A stretch of 64,000 nt of DNA from Verrucosispora sp. NA02020 (GCF_013364215.1 NZ_CP054923.1:2108001-2172000); one strand, 5' to 3'. Positions 24,510-33,161 are shown, numbered from the stretch's first letter. The notes: generated by a model from the letters alone, not told the origin. Made by a program: numbers and translations.

Positions 24510-26624
24510 TCAGTGGACCCGCGCGGGTTCCCCGCGTGGTTGGTGCGCGCCGAACTCGCTCTCCAACAGCAGTCGGCCGAGCTTGCGGTACTCGCGCTGC
24601 ACCGCACCGACCAGGTCCGCCATGCGTACCGGCCGGCCGGCCTGCGCCGCCAGGTAGGCGGCGGTCACCACGCAGGCCCGGATGCTGCCACCGGCCAGCT
24701 CGAAGCTGCCGGCGCAGAAGTCCAGGTCCAGGTCGGGGTCGCGGGGCAGCTCGGTGCCGAGGCAGCGGTCCCACAGCGCCCGCCGCTGCGCCACGTCCGG
24801 CATGGCGAAGTCGACGATCAGGTCGAGCCGCCGGGTGAACGCCTCGTCCAGGTTGGCGCGCAGGTTCGTGGTGAGCACCGCGACGCCGTCGAAGGACTCC
24901 ATCCGTTGCAGCAGGTAGGCGCTCTCCAGGTTGGCGTACCGGTCCCGGGCGTCCTTGACCTCCGACCGCTTGCCGAAGATGGCGTCCGCCTCGTCGAAGA
25001 GCAGCAGGCCGTTGACACCGGCCGCCTCGGTGAAGATCCGCTCCAGGTTCTTCTCCGTCTGGCCGACGTACTTGTCCACCACCGTGGACAGGTCCACGAC
25101 GTACAGGTCCAGGCCGAGATCGGCGGCGACCACCTCCGCCGACATGGTCTTGCCGGTGCCCGAGTCACCGGCGAACAGCGCCAGCACCCCACGCCCCCGC
25201 CCGCCGCCGGGACGCATCCGCCACCGGCCCAGCACCCGGTCCCGGTACCGCACCCGCAGGGCCAGCTCCCGCAACTGGTCGTGCACCCGGTCGGGCAGCA
25301 CCAGATCGGGCCAGCCCACGCCGGGCTCGATCCGCCGGGACAGCCGGGCCAGGCCACCGGCGTTCTGTCCGCGTACCCCCGCGCGCAGGTGACCGGCGTC
25401 CACCCGGTCCGCGCCCTCGAAGAGCGCGAGTTGGTCGGCGGCCTGCGCGGCCCGCCGGATCTGGTCCGGACCGAGCAGGTACGCGGCCAGCTCGCGCGCC
25501 GGGTCCACGCCGTCGGTCCAGCCCTCGGGCCGGTCGGCGGCCCGCGCGGCACCCGCCGTGTGCCACAGTCGGGCCCGGCCCTGCTCGTCCAGGGGTGCGG
25601 CGGTGACCAGCAGCGGCGCCTGCCGACTCCAGTGCGGATCCCACTCGACCGTCCCGGTGAGCAGCACCGGCACCGGCTGCTCGGCGACCCGACGCAGCAG
25701 CCGGGCGTGTGCCGGCTGCCCGATCGGGTCGAGTGCCTGGACCGGCCCGGCGACCAGACCGCCACCACGCAGTCGGGCCTCCCGCGCCGCCGCCGTCAGC
25801 ACGTCGGCCGGGGCCGGATCCGCCACCAGCGCGTCCAGGTCCAGCCGGAGCACCGCCCAGCCGGCCGAGAGCAGCGCCGCGACCCCCAGGTCGTCGGCGA
25901 CGGCGCCGGGCTGTTCCCGCAGGTAGGCCAGGCGCACCCCGGCGCGTACCGCCGTGCCGAGGCGGTGCGCGGTGTCGGACGGCGGGGTCGTGTCGTCCCC
26001 GACGGGCCACGCCGACCCGGTGAGCCGGGCGTCGACGGTGTCGTCGCCGAGCAGGTACCCGGCCACCCGGTCGGGCACCCGCAACGGCCGGGACAGGTAC
26101 GGCTGGTCCGGCTGCTCGACCAGCACCAACCCGCCACCGACCAGGGGCGCGGAGCCGGCGAACCGGGACCGTCCGGTGACCGCCGAGGCGGGGATCCCGC
26201 AGAGTTCCAGGGCCAGCCCGATGGTGGCCCGACGCCGGCTGACGTCGTCGTGGAGATAGCCGTAGAGCTTCTCGTACCGGGCTTCGACGTCGGGTAGCAG
26301 CGCGACCAGCAGGAAGTCCACGTCTAACGGGGTGAGTCCGAAACGGCGGGCCAGCCGGAGCAGTCGCGGCTCGTCCCCGCCGGGATGTAAGGAGGGGTCC
26401 CCTGCTAACGCCTCGTGTATAGCAGGGGACCCCTCCTTACATCCCACCCCGGTGCTCGCGACGGCGGCGAGGCGTTCGGCGTGGTCCGCTGACACGTACA
26501 GCCCTCGGAAGGCGTCGTCCGGATCGGGGTCGTTCCGGCGGCGCTCGGTCACCGCCTGCCGGACCCGGGCGGCGACCAGCGCGAGCCGCTCCGACAGGTA
26601 CGCCGTGTCGTCCGTGCCGCTCAC
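24510..26624 (-). CDS. cis15: CIS AAA+ ATPase
   Basis: This 704-residue AAA+ protein is typical of CIS clusters. The N-terminal winged-helix-like region (residues 1-150) includes RRFGLTPLDVDFLLVALLPDV. The ATPase domain from about 430 has Walker A GDSGTGKT, Walker B LLLFDEADAIFG, a sensor-1 LTTNLRANLDEAFTRRLD with arginine finger, and the C-terminal sensor-2 helix. It is cytosolic and thought to help assemble or recycle the particle or load cargo. The GTG start at 26622-26624 overlaps the DUF4255 stop (GTGA). A perfect 64-bp palindromic element at 26382-26445 lies inside the gene and is read in frame as about residues 60-82 (CKEGSPAIHEALAGDPSLHP), between two conserved segments. It looks like a tolerated insertion. 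Confidence 0.9.
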   Translation of the reverse strand: MSGTDDTAYLSERLALVAARVRQAVTERRRNDPDPDDAFRGLYVSADHAERLAAVASTGVGCKEGSPAIHEALAGDPSLHPGGDEPRLLRLARRFGLTPLDVDFLLVALLPDVEARYEKLYGYLHDDVSRRRATIGLALELCGIPASAVTGRSRFAGSAPLVGGGLVLVEQPDQPYLSRPLRVPDRVAGYLLGDDTVDARLTGSAWPVGDDTTPPSDTAHRLGTAVRAGVRLAYLREQPGAVADDLGVAALLSAGWAVLRLDLDALVADPAPADVLTAAAREARLRGGGLVAGPVQALDPIGQPAHARLLRRVAEQPVPVLLTGTVEWDPHWSRQAPLLVTAAPLDEQGRARLWHTAGAARAADRPEGWTDGVDPARELAAYLLGPDQIRRAAQAADQLALFEGADRVDAGHLRAGVRGQNAGGLARLSRRIEPGVGWPDLVLPDRVHDQLRELALRVRYRDRVLGRWRMRPGGGRGRGVLALFAGDSGTGKTMSAEVVAADLGLDLYVVDLSTVVDKYVGQTEKNLERIFTEAAGVNGLLLFDEADAIFGKRSEVKDARDRYANLESAYLLQRMESFDGVAVLTTNLRANLDEAFTRRLDLIVDFAMPDVAQRRALWDRCLGTELPRDPDLDLDFCAGSFELAGGSIRACVVTAAYLAAQAGRPVRMADLVGAVQREYRKLGRLLLESEFGAHQPRGEPARVH
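26382..26445. repeat. 64-bp palindromic element inside the CIS ATPase gene
   Basis: A perfect 26-bp inverted repeat (26382-26407 with 26420-26445) surrounds a 12-base loop. The arms centre on AAGGAGGGGTCCCCTGCTA. The host codons stay in frame. It is unlike the surrounding coding sequence in composition. From memory, similar GGAGGGG/CCCCTCC palindromes are dispersed in Micromonospora and Salinispora genomes, so it may be a mobile palindromic unit (MITE-like). Confidence 0.85.
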
Positions 26625-27277
26625 CGCAGACCGCCCGGCCCGGGGGACCGACCGTCGCCGTCCCGGCGGGGATCGGTCACCGTGTGCGTGCGCCGACTCA
26701 CCCGTGCCCCGGTGAGGTCGCCGACCTGGACGGTCCGTTCCCGCACCGGCGGCGCGGCCGGCGACCGGCGGGTCGACACCGGGGCGGTGACCACCAGGTC
26801 CAGCGACGGTTTGAGTTCGCCGCCGAGCGCGGTCCACACGTCGGCCAGCGCCCGCCCCTCGCCGGGTGGTGCGGCGACCGACATCGGCACCGAGAGGCCC
26901 AGCGCGGCCAGCGAGCCGGTCATCCGCTCGGCCGGCAGCTCGTCGTACCGGATCAGACCGGCGAGCAGGGTGGCGAGCAGGCGGTGTTCGTCGGTGGGCC
27001 GGTTGGTCCACGCGGTGACCAGGTAGGACAGCGCGAAGAAGTGCGGCGAGTCGTGCCAGGCCACCGTCTGGCCGGTGGCGTCCCGCTCGGCGACCCGGCC
27101 CTGGAAGTACCGGGACCGGTCCTCCCGGATGTCGTAGAGGAACAGGTTCACCGTCGGTGCGTTGCGGCGGGTCGCCCAGTCCCGGGTGGGTGCGTCGAAC
27201 GACACCTCCACGCCGGTGCCGGTCAGCTCCTCGGTGGCGACCAGCCCGCGTAGGGCCTCGTCGATCTCGTGTATCAC
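26621..27277 (-). CDS. cis16: CIS tail terminator, DUF4255 family
   Basis: This 218-residue protein is of the DUF4255 family, which caps the far end of the CIS tube and sheath. It contains MIHEIDEALRGLV, the APTVNLFLYDIREDR motif and WHDSPHFFALSYLVTAWT. The Arg-rich C-terminal tail is unstructured. The start is a GTG at 27275-27277. It is coupled by a four-base overlap to the AAA+ gene and follows the beta-propeller gene by 19 bases. Its presence with sheath, tube and baseplate makes the structural set complete at both ends. Confidence 0.9.
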   Translation of the reverse strand: MIHEIDEALRGLVATEELTGTGVEVSFDAPTRDWATRRNAPTVNLFLYDIREDRSRYFQGRVAERDATGQTVAWHDSPHFFALSYLVTAWTNRPTDEHRLLATLLAGLIRYDELPAERMTGSLAALGLSVPMSVAAPPGEGRALADVWTALGGELKPSLDLVVTAPVSTRRSPAAPPVRERTVQVGDLTGARVSRRTHTVTDPRRDGDGRSPGPGGLR

Positions 27278-27296
27278 GCGCCCGCTCCCATCGTCG

Positions 27297-30200
27297 TCAC
27301 CAACTGCGGCGCAGCAGTCCGGGCGGTTGCTGGGCCGGCAGCACCACCAGGAACGGTGTGCTCACCGGGCGGAACCCGGTGCCGGTGGCCACCGCCCGGC
27401 GTTGGCCCAGCCGGTCCTTCGGCAGCACCAGCACCTGGGCGGTGAAGGTGCCGTCGGCGGCCGGTCGGACCGGTGCGGCGGTGGCGGTGATGCCGACGTC
27501 CCAGGCCAGGCGGACCGGTTGCCGGGGTGGGAAGTCGACTCCCCGGATCGCGGCGACGAAGCCGGGCGGCCCGATCTCCGGCACCGCCACGATCCGGGGC
27601 TGGAGCACGCGCAGCCGCGCGGTGGCGGTGTCGTTGTCGAGGTCGGCGTTGCCGCCGGTGGTGGAGACGGTGCCCCGGACGGTCGTGTCGAGGGCCGCGC
27701 CGGGGGCGAGTGTGCCCCCCACGGTGGCGGCGGCGCCGGGGGCGAGGTCCGGCACCGGGCAGCCGTCGTCGCGGCAGTCGGGCAGGAGCCCGCCGGCCGG
27801 TACCCCGTCGGGCAGGTCGGCGCGGACCCGCAGGCCGGTCGCGGTGGTCCCGCCCGCGTTGCGCACCGTGTAGCGGACGGTGACGACACCGCCGACGTAT
27901 CCCGGCTGCGGGTCGACCGAGACGGTGATCGTCGGGTCGGCCGGGCTGCCCGCCGGCGCGGGCACGATCCGGACGGTGGTCACCGTGGCGTTGTCCGAGG
28001 GGTCCGCGTCGGTCGGGCTGGTCTCGACCGACCAGCCCACCTCGAAGCTGCCGGGAGCAGTACCCACCAGGTCGACCCGGACCTCGACGGTACGTCCCAC
28101 CTCGACGCGGCCCAGCGCGCAGCGCAGGGTGGCGAGGTCGCACTCGCCGGCCGGTGTGTCGAGGCCGGTCACCGACAACCCGGCCGGTACGCGGAGGGTG
28201 CCCCGCACGTCGTCGGCGGCGGTCGGCCCCTGGTCGGTGACGGCGAGCCGCAGCGCGGTCCGGCCGCCGACCGTGGTGGTCGGCGCCGGTGCCGACACGG
28301 TGGTGGCGACGTCCACGCGACGCTGCCAGCTCGGCTCCTTCTGCCGTCCGGGCAGGTGCGCGGTGAGCGGGCCGACCGTGCCGTCGGCCAGGTCGTAGCT
28401 CCACAGTGCCTCGGGTGCGTTGTTGCCCTCGGCGCGGCGGGCCGAGAAGGCGAGCCGCTCGCCGTCCGGCGACCAGGCCACGTCGCGGGGCTGGTGCGGG
28501 GCGTCCTCGGAGTCGGGCACCGGCAGGGCGCAGGATCCGCCACCGGCGGGCAGCAGCAGGCGGCAGTCGCCGTCGTCCAGGTCGAGCAGGACCAGACCGT
28601 CGGCCTCCCGGTTGAAGACCAGCCGGGTGCCGTCCGGGGAGTACGCGGCGCTGTCGTCCACCACCGGGCATGCGACGCCGCAGATCGTCTCGGTCAGGTC
28701 GGTCTGGTCGAGGCCGTTGCCGGCGTTGGCGGTCCAGATGTGGGTGGACACCTCACCCCGGTAGGTGCCCCGGGTGAAGGCGATCTGGGTGCCGTCGGGC
28801 GACCAGGCCGGCTGGGTGTCGTCGAGTCCGGCCAGCGGGGCCGGGACCGGCAGGTCCAGCAGGAGTTCCCCGTCGACGGCGTCGACCACCTCGATCCGGG
28901 ACGGGGTTCGTCCCCCCGGGCCGTCGCCCGGCGAGTTGCGGACCAGGGCCAGCCGGGTGCCGTCCGGCGACCACGCCGGGTCGGTCTCCCGGTCGCCGCT
29001 GCCCCGCCCGGCGATCGGCAGCAGGCGGGGTCGACCCCCGTCGGCGTCGACGATCCAGAGCCGTTCGGTCCGTACGCCGTCGACCGTCTCGAACCGCGTG
29101 ACGGCGATCTGTCGCCCGTCCGGGGAGTACGCCTGCCGCTCGAACCACGGGTCACCGTCCTCCGGCTCCCAGAGCAGTAAGGAGTTGTCGAGCGCCCCCG
29201 GGTCCTCGCGGAGCACCGGTACGCCCAGGTCACGCGGGTCCACCCCGTCCGGCCGGATGTCCTGGAGGGTGGCGGTGGTCCGGTCGAGGGCGCTGGTCCG
29301 GCCGACCAGCAGGGACTCGGTGTCGCTGCCGGGGACGGTGTACCAGGTGGGATGAGTGACGTCCCGGTTCTCGTCGAGTCGTTGCACCACCACGCACTGG
29401 CACACGTCCTCCTGCACCAGCACCGAGTAGAGCCGGTCGACGTCTCCGGCCGATCCGCCGTCCGGCAGCGTCCGGCTGACGAACGCCACGGTCGCCCCGT
29501 CGGCGGTCCACGCGGGCTGTCGGGCCTGCCAGCCGCCGGGCAGCATCTGGGCCCGACCGGTGCCGTCCGGCGCGATCAGCCACACCTCGGGGGCCGGTTC
29601 GGCCGGTCCGACGGTGTAGGCGAGGCGCCCGTGCGCCGGGATCGGATCCCAGGCCGGCTCGGCGGCCCCGGTGGGCTCGGTGGTCACCTGCACGGCGGGG
29701 CCGCCGTCGGCGGAGATCCGGTAGACCTGCGGGACGGTGGCGTCGCCGCGCAGCCCGGCGAAGGCCAGCGTCGTACCCGCCGGCGACCAGGTCGGCCACC
29801 TGTTGTCGCCGGTGCCGTCGGTCACCCGTCGGCTGTCACCGCCCGCGACGTCGACCACGAAGACGTCGTGCGCGCCGTCGGCCCGCCCGGCGGCGGAGCT
29901 GTACGCGATCCGGGTGCCGTCGGGGGAGAGGACCGGCCGGGACTCGTCGGTCGAGTTCCGGGTGACCCGCTGCACCGGACCCGTGCCCCGGCGCAGGTAG
30001 ACCTCGGTGGTGCGGGCGTCCCGCCGACCCACCCAGGTCACCGTCGACCCCCGGGCCGAGACCTCGTCGTCGAAGTGGCCCGGGCCGGGGCCGAAGAACG
30101 GTGCCGCCGTCGCCGCTGCGCCCTCGCCCGTGACGACACCGAGGCTGCGGTGCCCGGTGCCGGCGTACGCGATCCGCTGGCTCAGGGCGTCGTTCGGGGC

Positions 30201-30320
30201 CGGAGCGGGTGGCGTGGTCGGGGCCGGCGCGGGCGCGGCGACGGCGACCCCTGTGCCGGGTGGCGGCGCGGCGACGAGCAGCACGGCCAGGACGACAGGG
30301 ATTCCGATCATGCGTCGCAC
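27297..30320 (-). CDS. Secreted TolB-like beta-propeller protein with DUF11/CARDB domains
   Basis: This 1007-residue protein has a signal peptide (MRRMIGIPVVLAVLLVAAPPPGTG) and then repeated WD40-like/PD40 units, each with the pattern S-P-D-G-x-R-I-A (for example SPDGTRIAYSS, SPDGRQIAVTRFE, SPDGTRLALVR, SPDGTQIAFTRG, SPDGTRLVFNRE, SPDGERLAFSAR). Two DUF11/CARDB-like Ig modules follow (LRLAVTDQGPTAADDVRG and VRYTVRNAGGTTATGL), and then a final Ig-like domain. There is no membrane anchor or sortase signal. The GTG at 30318-30320 follows GAGG. Such proteins bind extracellular ligands; no enzyme motif is visible. It is encoded directly upstream of the CIS tail-terminator gene, 19 bases away, so cotranscription with the CIS is possible. 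Confidence 0.8.
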   Translation of the reverse strand: MRRMIGIPVVLAVLLVAAPPPGTGVAVAAPAPAPTTPPAPAPNDALSQRIAYAGTGHRSLGVVTGEGAAATAAPFFGPGPGHFDDEVSARGSTVTWVGRRDARTTEVYLRRGTGPVQRVTRNSTDESRPVLSPDGTRIAYSSAAGRADGAHDVFVVDVAGGDSRRVTDGTGDNRWPTWSPAGTTLAFAGLRGDATVPQVYRISADGGPAVQVTTEPTGAAEPAWDPIPAHGRLAYTVGPAEPAPEVWLIAPDGTGRAQMLPGGWQARQPAWTADGATVAFVSRTLPDGGSAGDVDRLYSVLVQEDVCQCVVVQRLDENRDVTHPTWYTVPGSDTESLLVGRTSALDRTTATLQDIRPDGVDPRDLGVPVLREDPGALDNSLLLWEPEDGDPWFERQAYSPDGRQIAVTRFETVDGVRTERLWIVDADGGRPRLLPIAGRGSGDRETDPAWSPDGTRLALVRNSPGDGPGGRTPSRIEVVDAVDGELLLDLPVPAPLAGLDDTQPAWSPDGTQIAFTRGTYRGEVSTHIWTANAGNGLDQTDLTETICGVACPVVDDSAAYSPDGTRLVFNREADGLVLLDLDDGDCRLLLPAGGGSCALPVPDSEDAPHQPRDVAWSPDGERLAFSARRAEGNNAPEALWSYDLADGTVGPLTAHLPGRQKEPSWQRRVDVATTVSAPAPTTTVGGRTALRLAVTDQGPTAADDVRGTLRVPAGLSVTGLDTPAGECDLATLRCALGRVEVGRTVEVRVDLVGTAPGSFEVGWSVETSPTDADPSDNATVTTVRIVPAPAGSPADPTITVSVDPQPGYVGGVVTVRYTVRNAGGTTATGLRVRADLPDGVPAGGLLPDCRDDGCPVPDLAPGAAATVGGTLAPGAALDTTVRGTVSTTGGNADLDNDTATARLRVLQPRIVAVPEIGPPGFVAAIRGVDFPPRQPVRLAWDVGITATAAPVRPAADGTFTAQVLVLPKDRLGQRRAVATGTGFRPVSTPFLVVLPAQQPPGLLRRSW

Positions 30321-30370
30321 GTGGACCTCGCGAGGCGGACGTCGTACGGGATGGCCACCGCCATCCTGCG

Positions 30371-30407
30371 GTGCCCCGGCGGCCGGCCGCCTCGGCCGGT
30401 GGGGCAC
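30371..30407 (-). terminator. Hairpin between LuxR and beta-propeller genes
   Basis: GTGCCCC at 30371-30377 pairs with GGGGCAC at 30401-30407, and an inner GC-rich stem (CGGCCG) stabilises it. It lies 41 bases after the LuxR stop and before the beta-propeller start, so it probably separates the two transcripts. Confidence 0.5.
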
Positions 30408-30448
30408 CCGAGGGGGCAGCGGGGCCCGCCCGTTGAGGCAACCACGTC

Positions 30449-31072
30449 CTAGATCAGGCCGTTGCGCAGCGCGTACGCCACGGCGTGCGCCCGGTTGCGC
30501 AGTTGCAGCCGACTGGTGACGTCGTGCAGGACGTTCTTCACGGTCCGCTCCGAGTACGACAGCTTGCCGGCGATCTCCCGGGTGTCGAGCCCGTCCGCGA
30601 CGAGCCGCAGCACGTCCACCTCGCGGGTGCTCAGCCCGAGCAGGGTGAGCCCGCGCGGTTCGAGGACCTGGCGCTGCAACCGCCCCATCTGGGCCATCAG
30701 CCGACCCAGCAGGTCCGCCGGGAGCGCACCCTCACCACGGGCCACGGCCAGCACGATGTGGCTGAGCCGTTCGGCGCTCGCCTCGGTGCGGCGGACCAGC
30801 CCCACCACGCCGTGCTCCACCGCCTGGGACAGGCCGGCGTCGTCGATCCGGGCCGGCACCAGCACCAGTTTGGCCGGGCCGGTGCGGTGCAGGCGGCGCA
30901 GCAGCCGGATGGCCGACTCGTCGAGCACGTCGACGACCACCAGCGAGACGCTCTCGGGCGTCTCCCGGCCCGGCTCGATCACCCACAGGTCCGGTCGGGC
31001 ACGCAGTTGGCTCTCCACCCCCGACCGCGAGATCGGGTCCTCCGCGTGGACGCTCACCGTGACACGCTGCAT
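30449..31072 (-). CDS. LuxR-type response regulator with atypical receiver
   Basis: This 207-residue protein has a receiver-like domain (about 1-125) and a C-terminal LuxR helix-turn-helix (LSTREVDVLRLVADGLDTRE and KLSYSERTVKNVLHDVTSRL). The receiver is degenerate. An acidic pair (Glu11, Asp12) and a central Asp48 can be aligned, but the conserved C-terminal Lys is replaced by Arg (VGLVRRTEAS). No sensor kinase is adjacent, so it may be a pseudo-receiver that answers to something other than phosphorylation. The ATG at 31070-31072 follows GGGGGAGG. It is divergent from the Ig-like membrane protein, with 204 bases of shared control region. Confidence 0.85.
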   Translation of the reverse strand: MQRVTVSVHAEDPISRSGVESQLRARPDLWVIEPGRETPESVSLVVVDVLDESAIRLLRRLHRTGPAKLVLVPARIDDAGLSQAVEHGVVGLVRRTEASAERLSHIVLAVARGEGALPADLLGRLMAQMGRLQRQVLEPRGLTLLGLSTREVDVLRLVADGLDTREIAGKLSYSERTVKNVLHDVTSRLQLRNRAHAVAYALRNGLI

Positions 31073-31183
31073 CTCCAGCCTCCCCCACACCTCGACACCC
31101 GGTCCCGGTGGTCCGGCCCGGACGGCGCGGCGCAGCGGGTGCCACGCCGGTACGCAGAGCATGGTCGGTGTGACTTCGCGTGC

Positions 31184-31219
31184 ACCTAACGTGGACCTAA
31201 CGGGCAACCGTTCTGCCCG
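31184..31219. promoter_or_regulatory. Direct and inverted repeats in a divergent promoter
   Basis: ACCTAACG occurs at 31184-31191 and again at 31195-31202, an 11-base (one helical turn) repeat. CGGGCA at 31201 pairs with TGCCCG at 31214-31219 around a 7-base loop. The region separates the LuxR gene from the Ig-like membrane gene and is a plausible binding site for the LuxR protein. Binding is inferred. Confidence 0.45.
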
Positions 31220-31276
31220 TGCCGGTTCCCCGCCGGACGGTAGGCAGGCGTCGACGCCCGCCTACCGTGGGCGGAC

Positions 31277-32554
31277 ATGAGCGTCTCGTTGGGCCTGGTG
31301 GACACCCCGACGGTGGTCGTACCGGGAGAAAGCGTCGACATCCCGGTGACGATCCGCAACTCGGGTGACGTCGTCGAAGCGTACGACCTCACCATCGTCG
31401 GCGTGCCCGACGCGTGGGCGACGTTCGATCCGCCCCGGGTCTCCCTCTATCCCGGCGCCAGCGAGACCGTCGTGCTCACCGTGCGCCCGCCCCGGTCCTC
31501 CGAGGTCCGCGCCGGGGACCTGCCCTACGGCGTACGGGTGGTCCCGTCCGAGGCGCCGGAGACCGCGACGGTCGAGGAAGGTCTGCTGACCATCGCGCCC
31601 TTCTCCGAGGTGGCCGCCGAACTCCGGCCGCAGGTGCGGCGGGCCCGGCTCGGTGCCCGCTACCGCCTCGCCGTGCTCAACGGCGGCAACATCGGGGAGG
31701 AGTTGACCGTCGCCGCGACCGACGGGGCGGAGCAACTGCACTTCGCGGCCCGCCCGACGGCGATGGTCCTGGCGGCGGGCGAGCAGTTCGAGGCCGGACT
31801 CCGGGTACGGGCGAAGCGGTTGCTCTGGCGCGGCACGCCCCGTCACCTGCCGTTCCGGGCCCTGCTGACCGACCGGGACGGTCGGGCGATCACCCTGGAC
31901 GGCACCCTGGTGCAGCAGCCCGTCCTCTCCGGGTGGCTGCTCAAACTGTTGGCGCTGCTGTTGGCGTTGCTGCTGCTCCTGCTCGCGCTCTGGTTCGGCC
32001 TGCTGCGTCCGGCGGTGCAGTCGGCCGCCCAGGAGGCCGCCGACGAGCGGGTGGCGCAGGCCGCGACCCAGATGGAGGCGTCCGCGAACGAAGCCGCCGG
32101 CGAGGCGGCCCGGGAGGCCGTCGCGCAGGAACGCGCCGAGAACCCCGCCGCCCCGCCGTCGAGTCCGTCACCGACCCCGGCGGCCGCGACCGGCGGTGGA
32201 CAGTTCGCCACCGCGCTGACGTTGCGGACCAGCCCCGGCAGCACGGCGTCCCGCAGCTACACCGTGCCCCGCAACCGGGTCCTCCTGCTCACGGACTTCC
32301 TGGTCGACAACCCGCAGGGGGACACCGGAACGTTGACCATCACCGCCGACGACGTGCGGGTGGTCACCTACGGCCTGGAGAACTTCCGTAACCAGGACTA
32401 CCACTCGGTCACCCCGATCCGGGTACCGGCCGGATCGCGGGTGACCCTCACGGTCGAGTGCCGGCAACCCGGCACCCCGGTCGGTGCCGCCACGCCTGGG
32501 ACCTGCCAGGAGGGGCTCTATCTGAACGGCGTCCTGAACCGGACCAGGCCCTAG
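31277..32554 (+). CDS. Membrane protein with Ig-like extracellular/cytosolic domains (COG1470-like)
   Basis: This 425-residue protein begins with two Ig-like beta-sandwich domains (DTPTVVVPGESVDIPVTIRN and a second at about 100-205), then one very hydrophobic transmembrane helix (LLKLLALLLALLLLLLALWF, about 217-236), an Ala/Glu-rich coiled-coil-like helix (240-285), a Pro/Ser linker, and a C-terminal beta domain with little similarity to anything I know. There is no N-terminal signal peptide, so the Ig part should be cytoplasmic and the C-terminal domain outside; this is inference. COG1470-type proteins occur in Streptomyces CIS loci. It is divergent from the LuxR gene and ends at a hairpin. 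Confidence 0.7.
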   Translation: MSVSLGLVDTPTVVVPGESVDIPVTIRNSGDVVEAYDLTIVGVPDAWATFDPPRVSLYPGASETVVLTVRPPRSSEVRAGDLPYGVRVVPSEAPETATVEEGLLTIAPFSEVAAELRPQVRRARLGARYRLAVLNGGNIGEELTVAATDGAEQLHFAARPTAMVLAAGEQFEAGLRVRAKRLLWRGTPRHLPFRALLTDRDGRAITLDGTLVQQPVLSGWLLKLLALLLALLLLLLALWFGLLRPAVQSAAQEAADERVAQAATQMEASANEAAGEAAREAVAQERAENPAAPPSSPSPTPAAATGGGQFATALTLRTSPGSTASRSYTVPRNRVLLLTDFLVDNPQGDTGTLTITADDVRVVTYGLENFRNQDYHSVTPIRVPAGSRVTLTVECRQPGTPVGAATPGTCQEGLYLNGVLNRTRP

Positions 32555-32567
32555 TGCGGACAGCGAC

Positions 32568-32593
32568 GGCGGCCACCGTTCCCGGTGGCCGCC
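32568..32593 (+). terminator. Terminator hairpin after the Ig-like gene
   Basis: GGCGGCCACCG (32568-32578) pairs with CGGTGGCCGCC (32583-32593) across TTCC. It starts 13 bases after the stop of the Ig-like membrane gene and separates it from the convergent DUF6458 gene. Confidence 0.75.
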
Positions 32594-32657
32594 ATCGTCA
32601 TGTGTGCCGGGCGACCGATCAGCTCCCTCGGCCGCCGCGCCGATCGTCGGGCGCCGC

Positions 32658-32897
32658 TCACAGCGGCGGCGCGACGTCCCGGCGCTCCTCGACCCGGCGG
32701 TACTCGGCCGGCTGCTCGGTGGCGACCACCTGGCGGCGGCGTCCCCAGACCAGGGTGGTCATGATCAGACCGAGTACGCCGGCGGCCATCAGGATCCAGC
32801 CGACCACGTCCAGGTCGAGACCACCGATGCTGGCGTTGACCGCGAAGGTGAGGATCGCGCCGAGCGCGAGCAGGAAAACACTGGTTCCGATACCCAT
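32658..32897 (-). CDS. Small membrane protein, DUF6458-like
   Basis: A 79-residue protein with two transmembrane helices (about 4-24 and 31-51), linked by a short loop (NASIGGLDLD), and a charged cytosolic tail (RRVEERRDVAPPL). It matches the short DUF6458/YtxH-size actinobacterial membrane proteins of unknown role. The ATG at 32897 has a strong GAAGGAGG. The open frame continues upstream for 88 codons into tRNA-proximal DNA, but the internal start fits the family and the ribosome-binding site. It is just left of the second tRNA pair. Confidence 0.8.
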   Translation of the reverse strand: MGIGTSVFLLALGAILTFAVNASIGGLDLDVVGWILMAAGVLGLIMTTLVWGRRRQVVATEQPAEYRRVEERRDVAPPL

Positions 32898-33050
32898 GAC
32901 AGCCTCCTTCTTCCAGGGGCGCGGGTGTGCTGTCGGGAAGGTCTGTACCCCGACGGTGACCGGCACAATCACTCCGGGAAGTGGGGTGGCCGATCGAGCG
33001 ATCTTGTCATCGGGTAGAGTTGGCGCGTCCCCGGCACTTCGCGGGGGCAC

Positions 33051-33123
33051 GCGGACGTAGCGCAGCTGGTAGCGCATCACCTTGCCAAGGTGAGGGTCGC
33101 GGGTTCGAATCCCGTCGTCCGCT
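33051..33123 (+). tRNA. tRNA-Gly (GCC), second copy
   Basis: This gene is identical over 73 bases to the tRNA-Gly at 1649-1721. The flanks differ, so only the gene body is conserved. It precedes a second tRNA-Val by 38 bases; no tRNA-Cys lies between. Confidence 0.97.
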
Positions 33124-33161
33124 CGCAGTCTGCCCGCACCTCTGGTGCCGGCGGTCTCCAC

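Noticed and set aside
24510..27277. The 26382-26445 palindrome as a terminator
   Set aside because: It lies in the middle of an intact coding frame with no promoter or gene end nearby, so an inserted repeat is the better reading.
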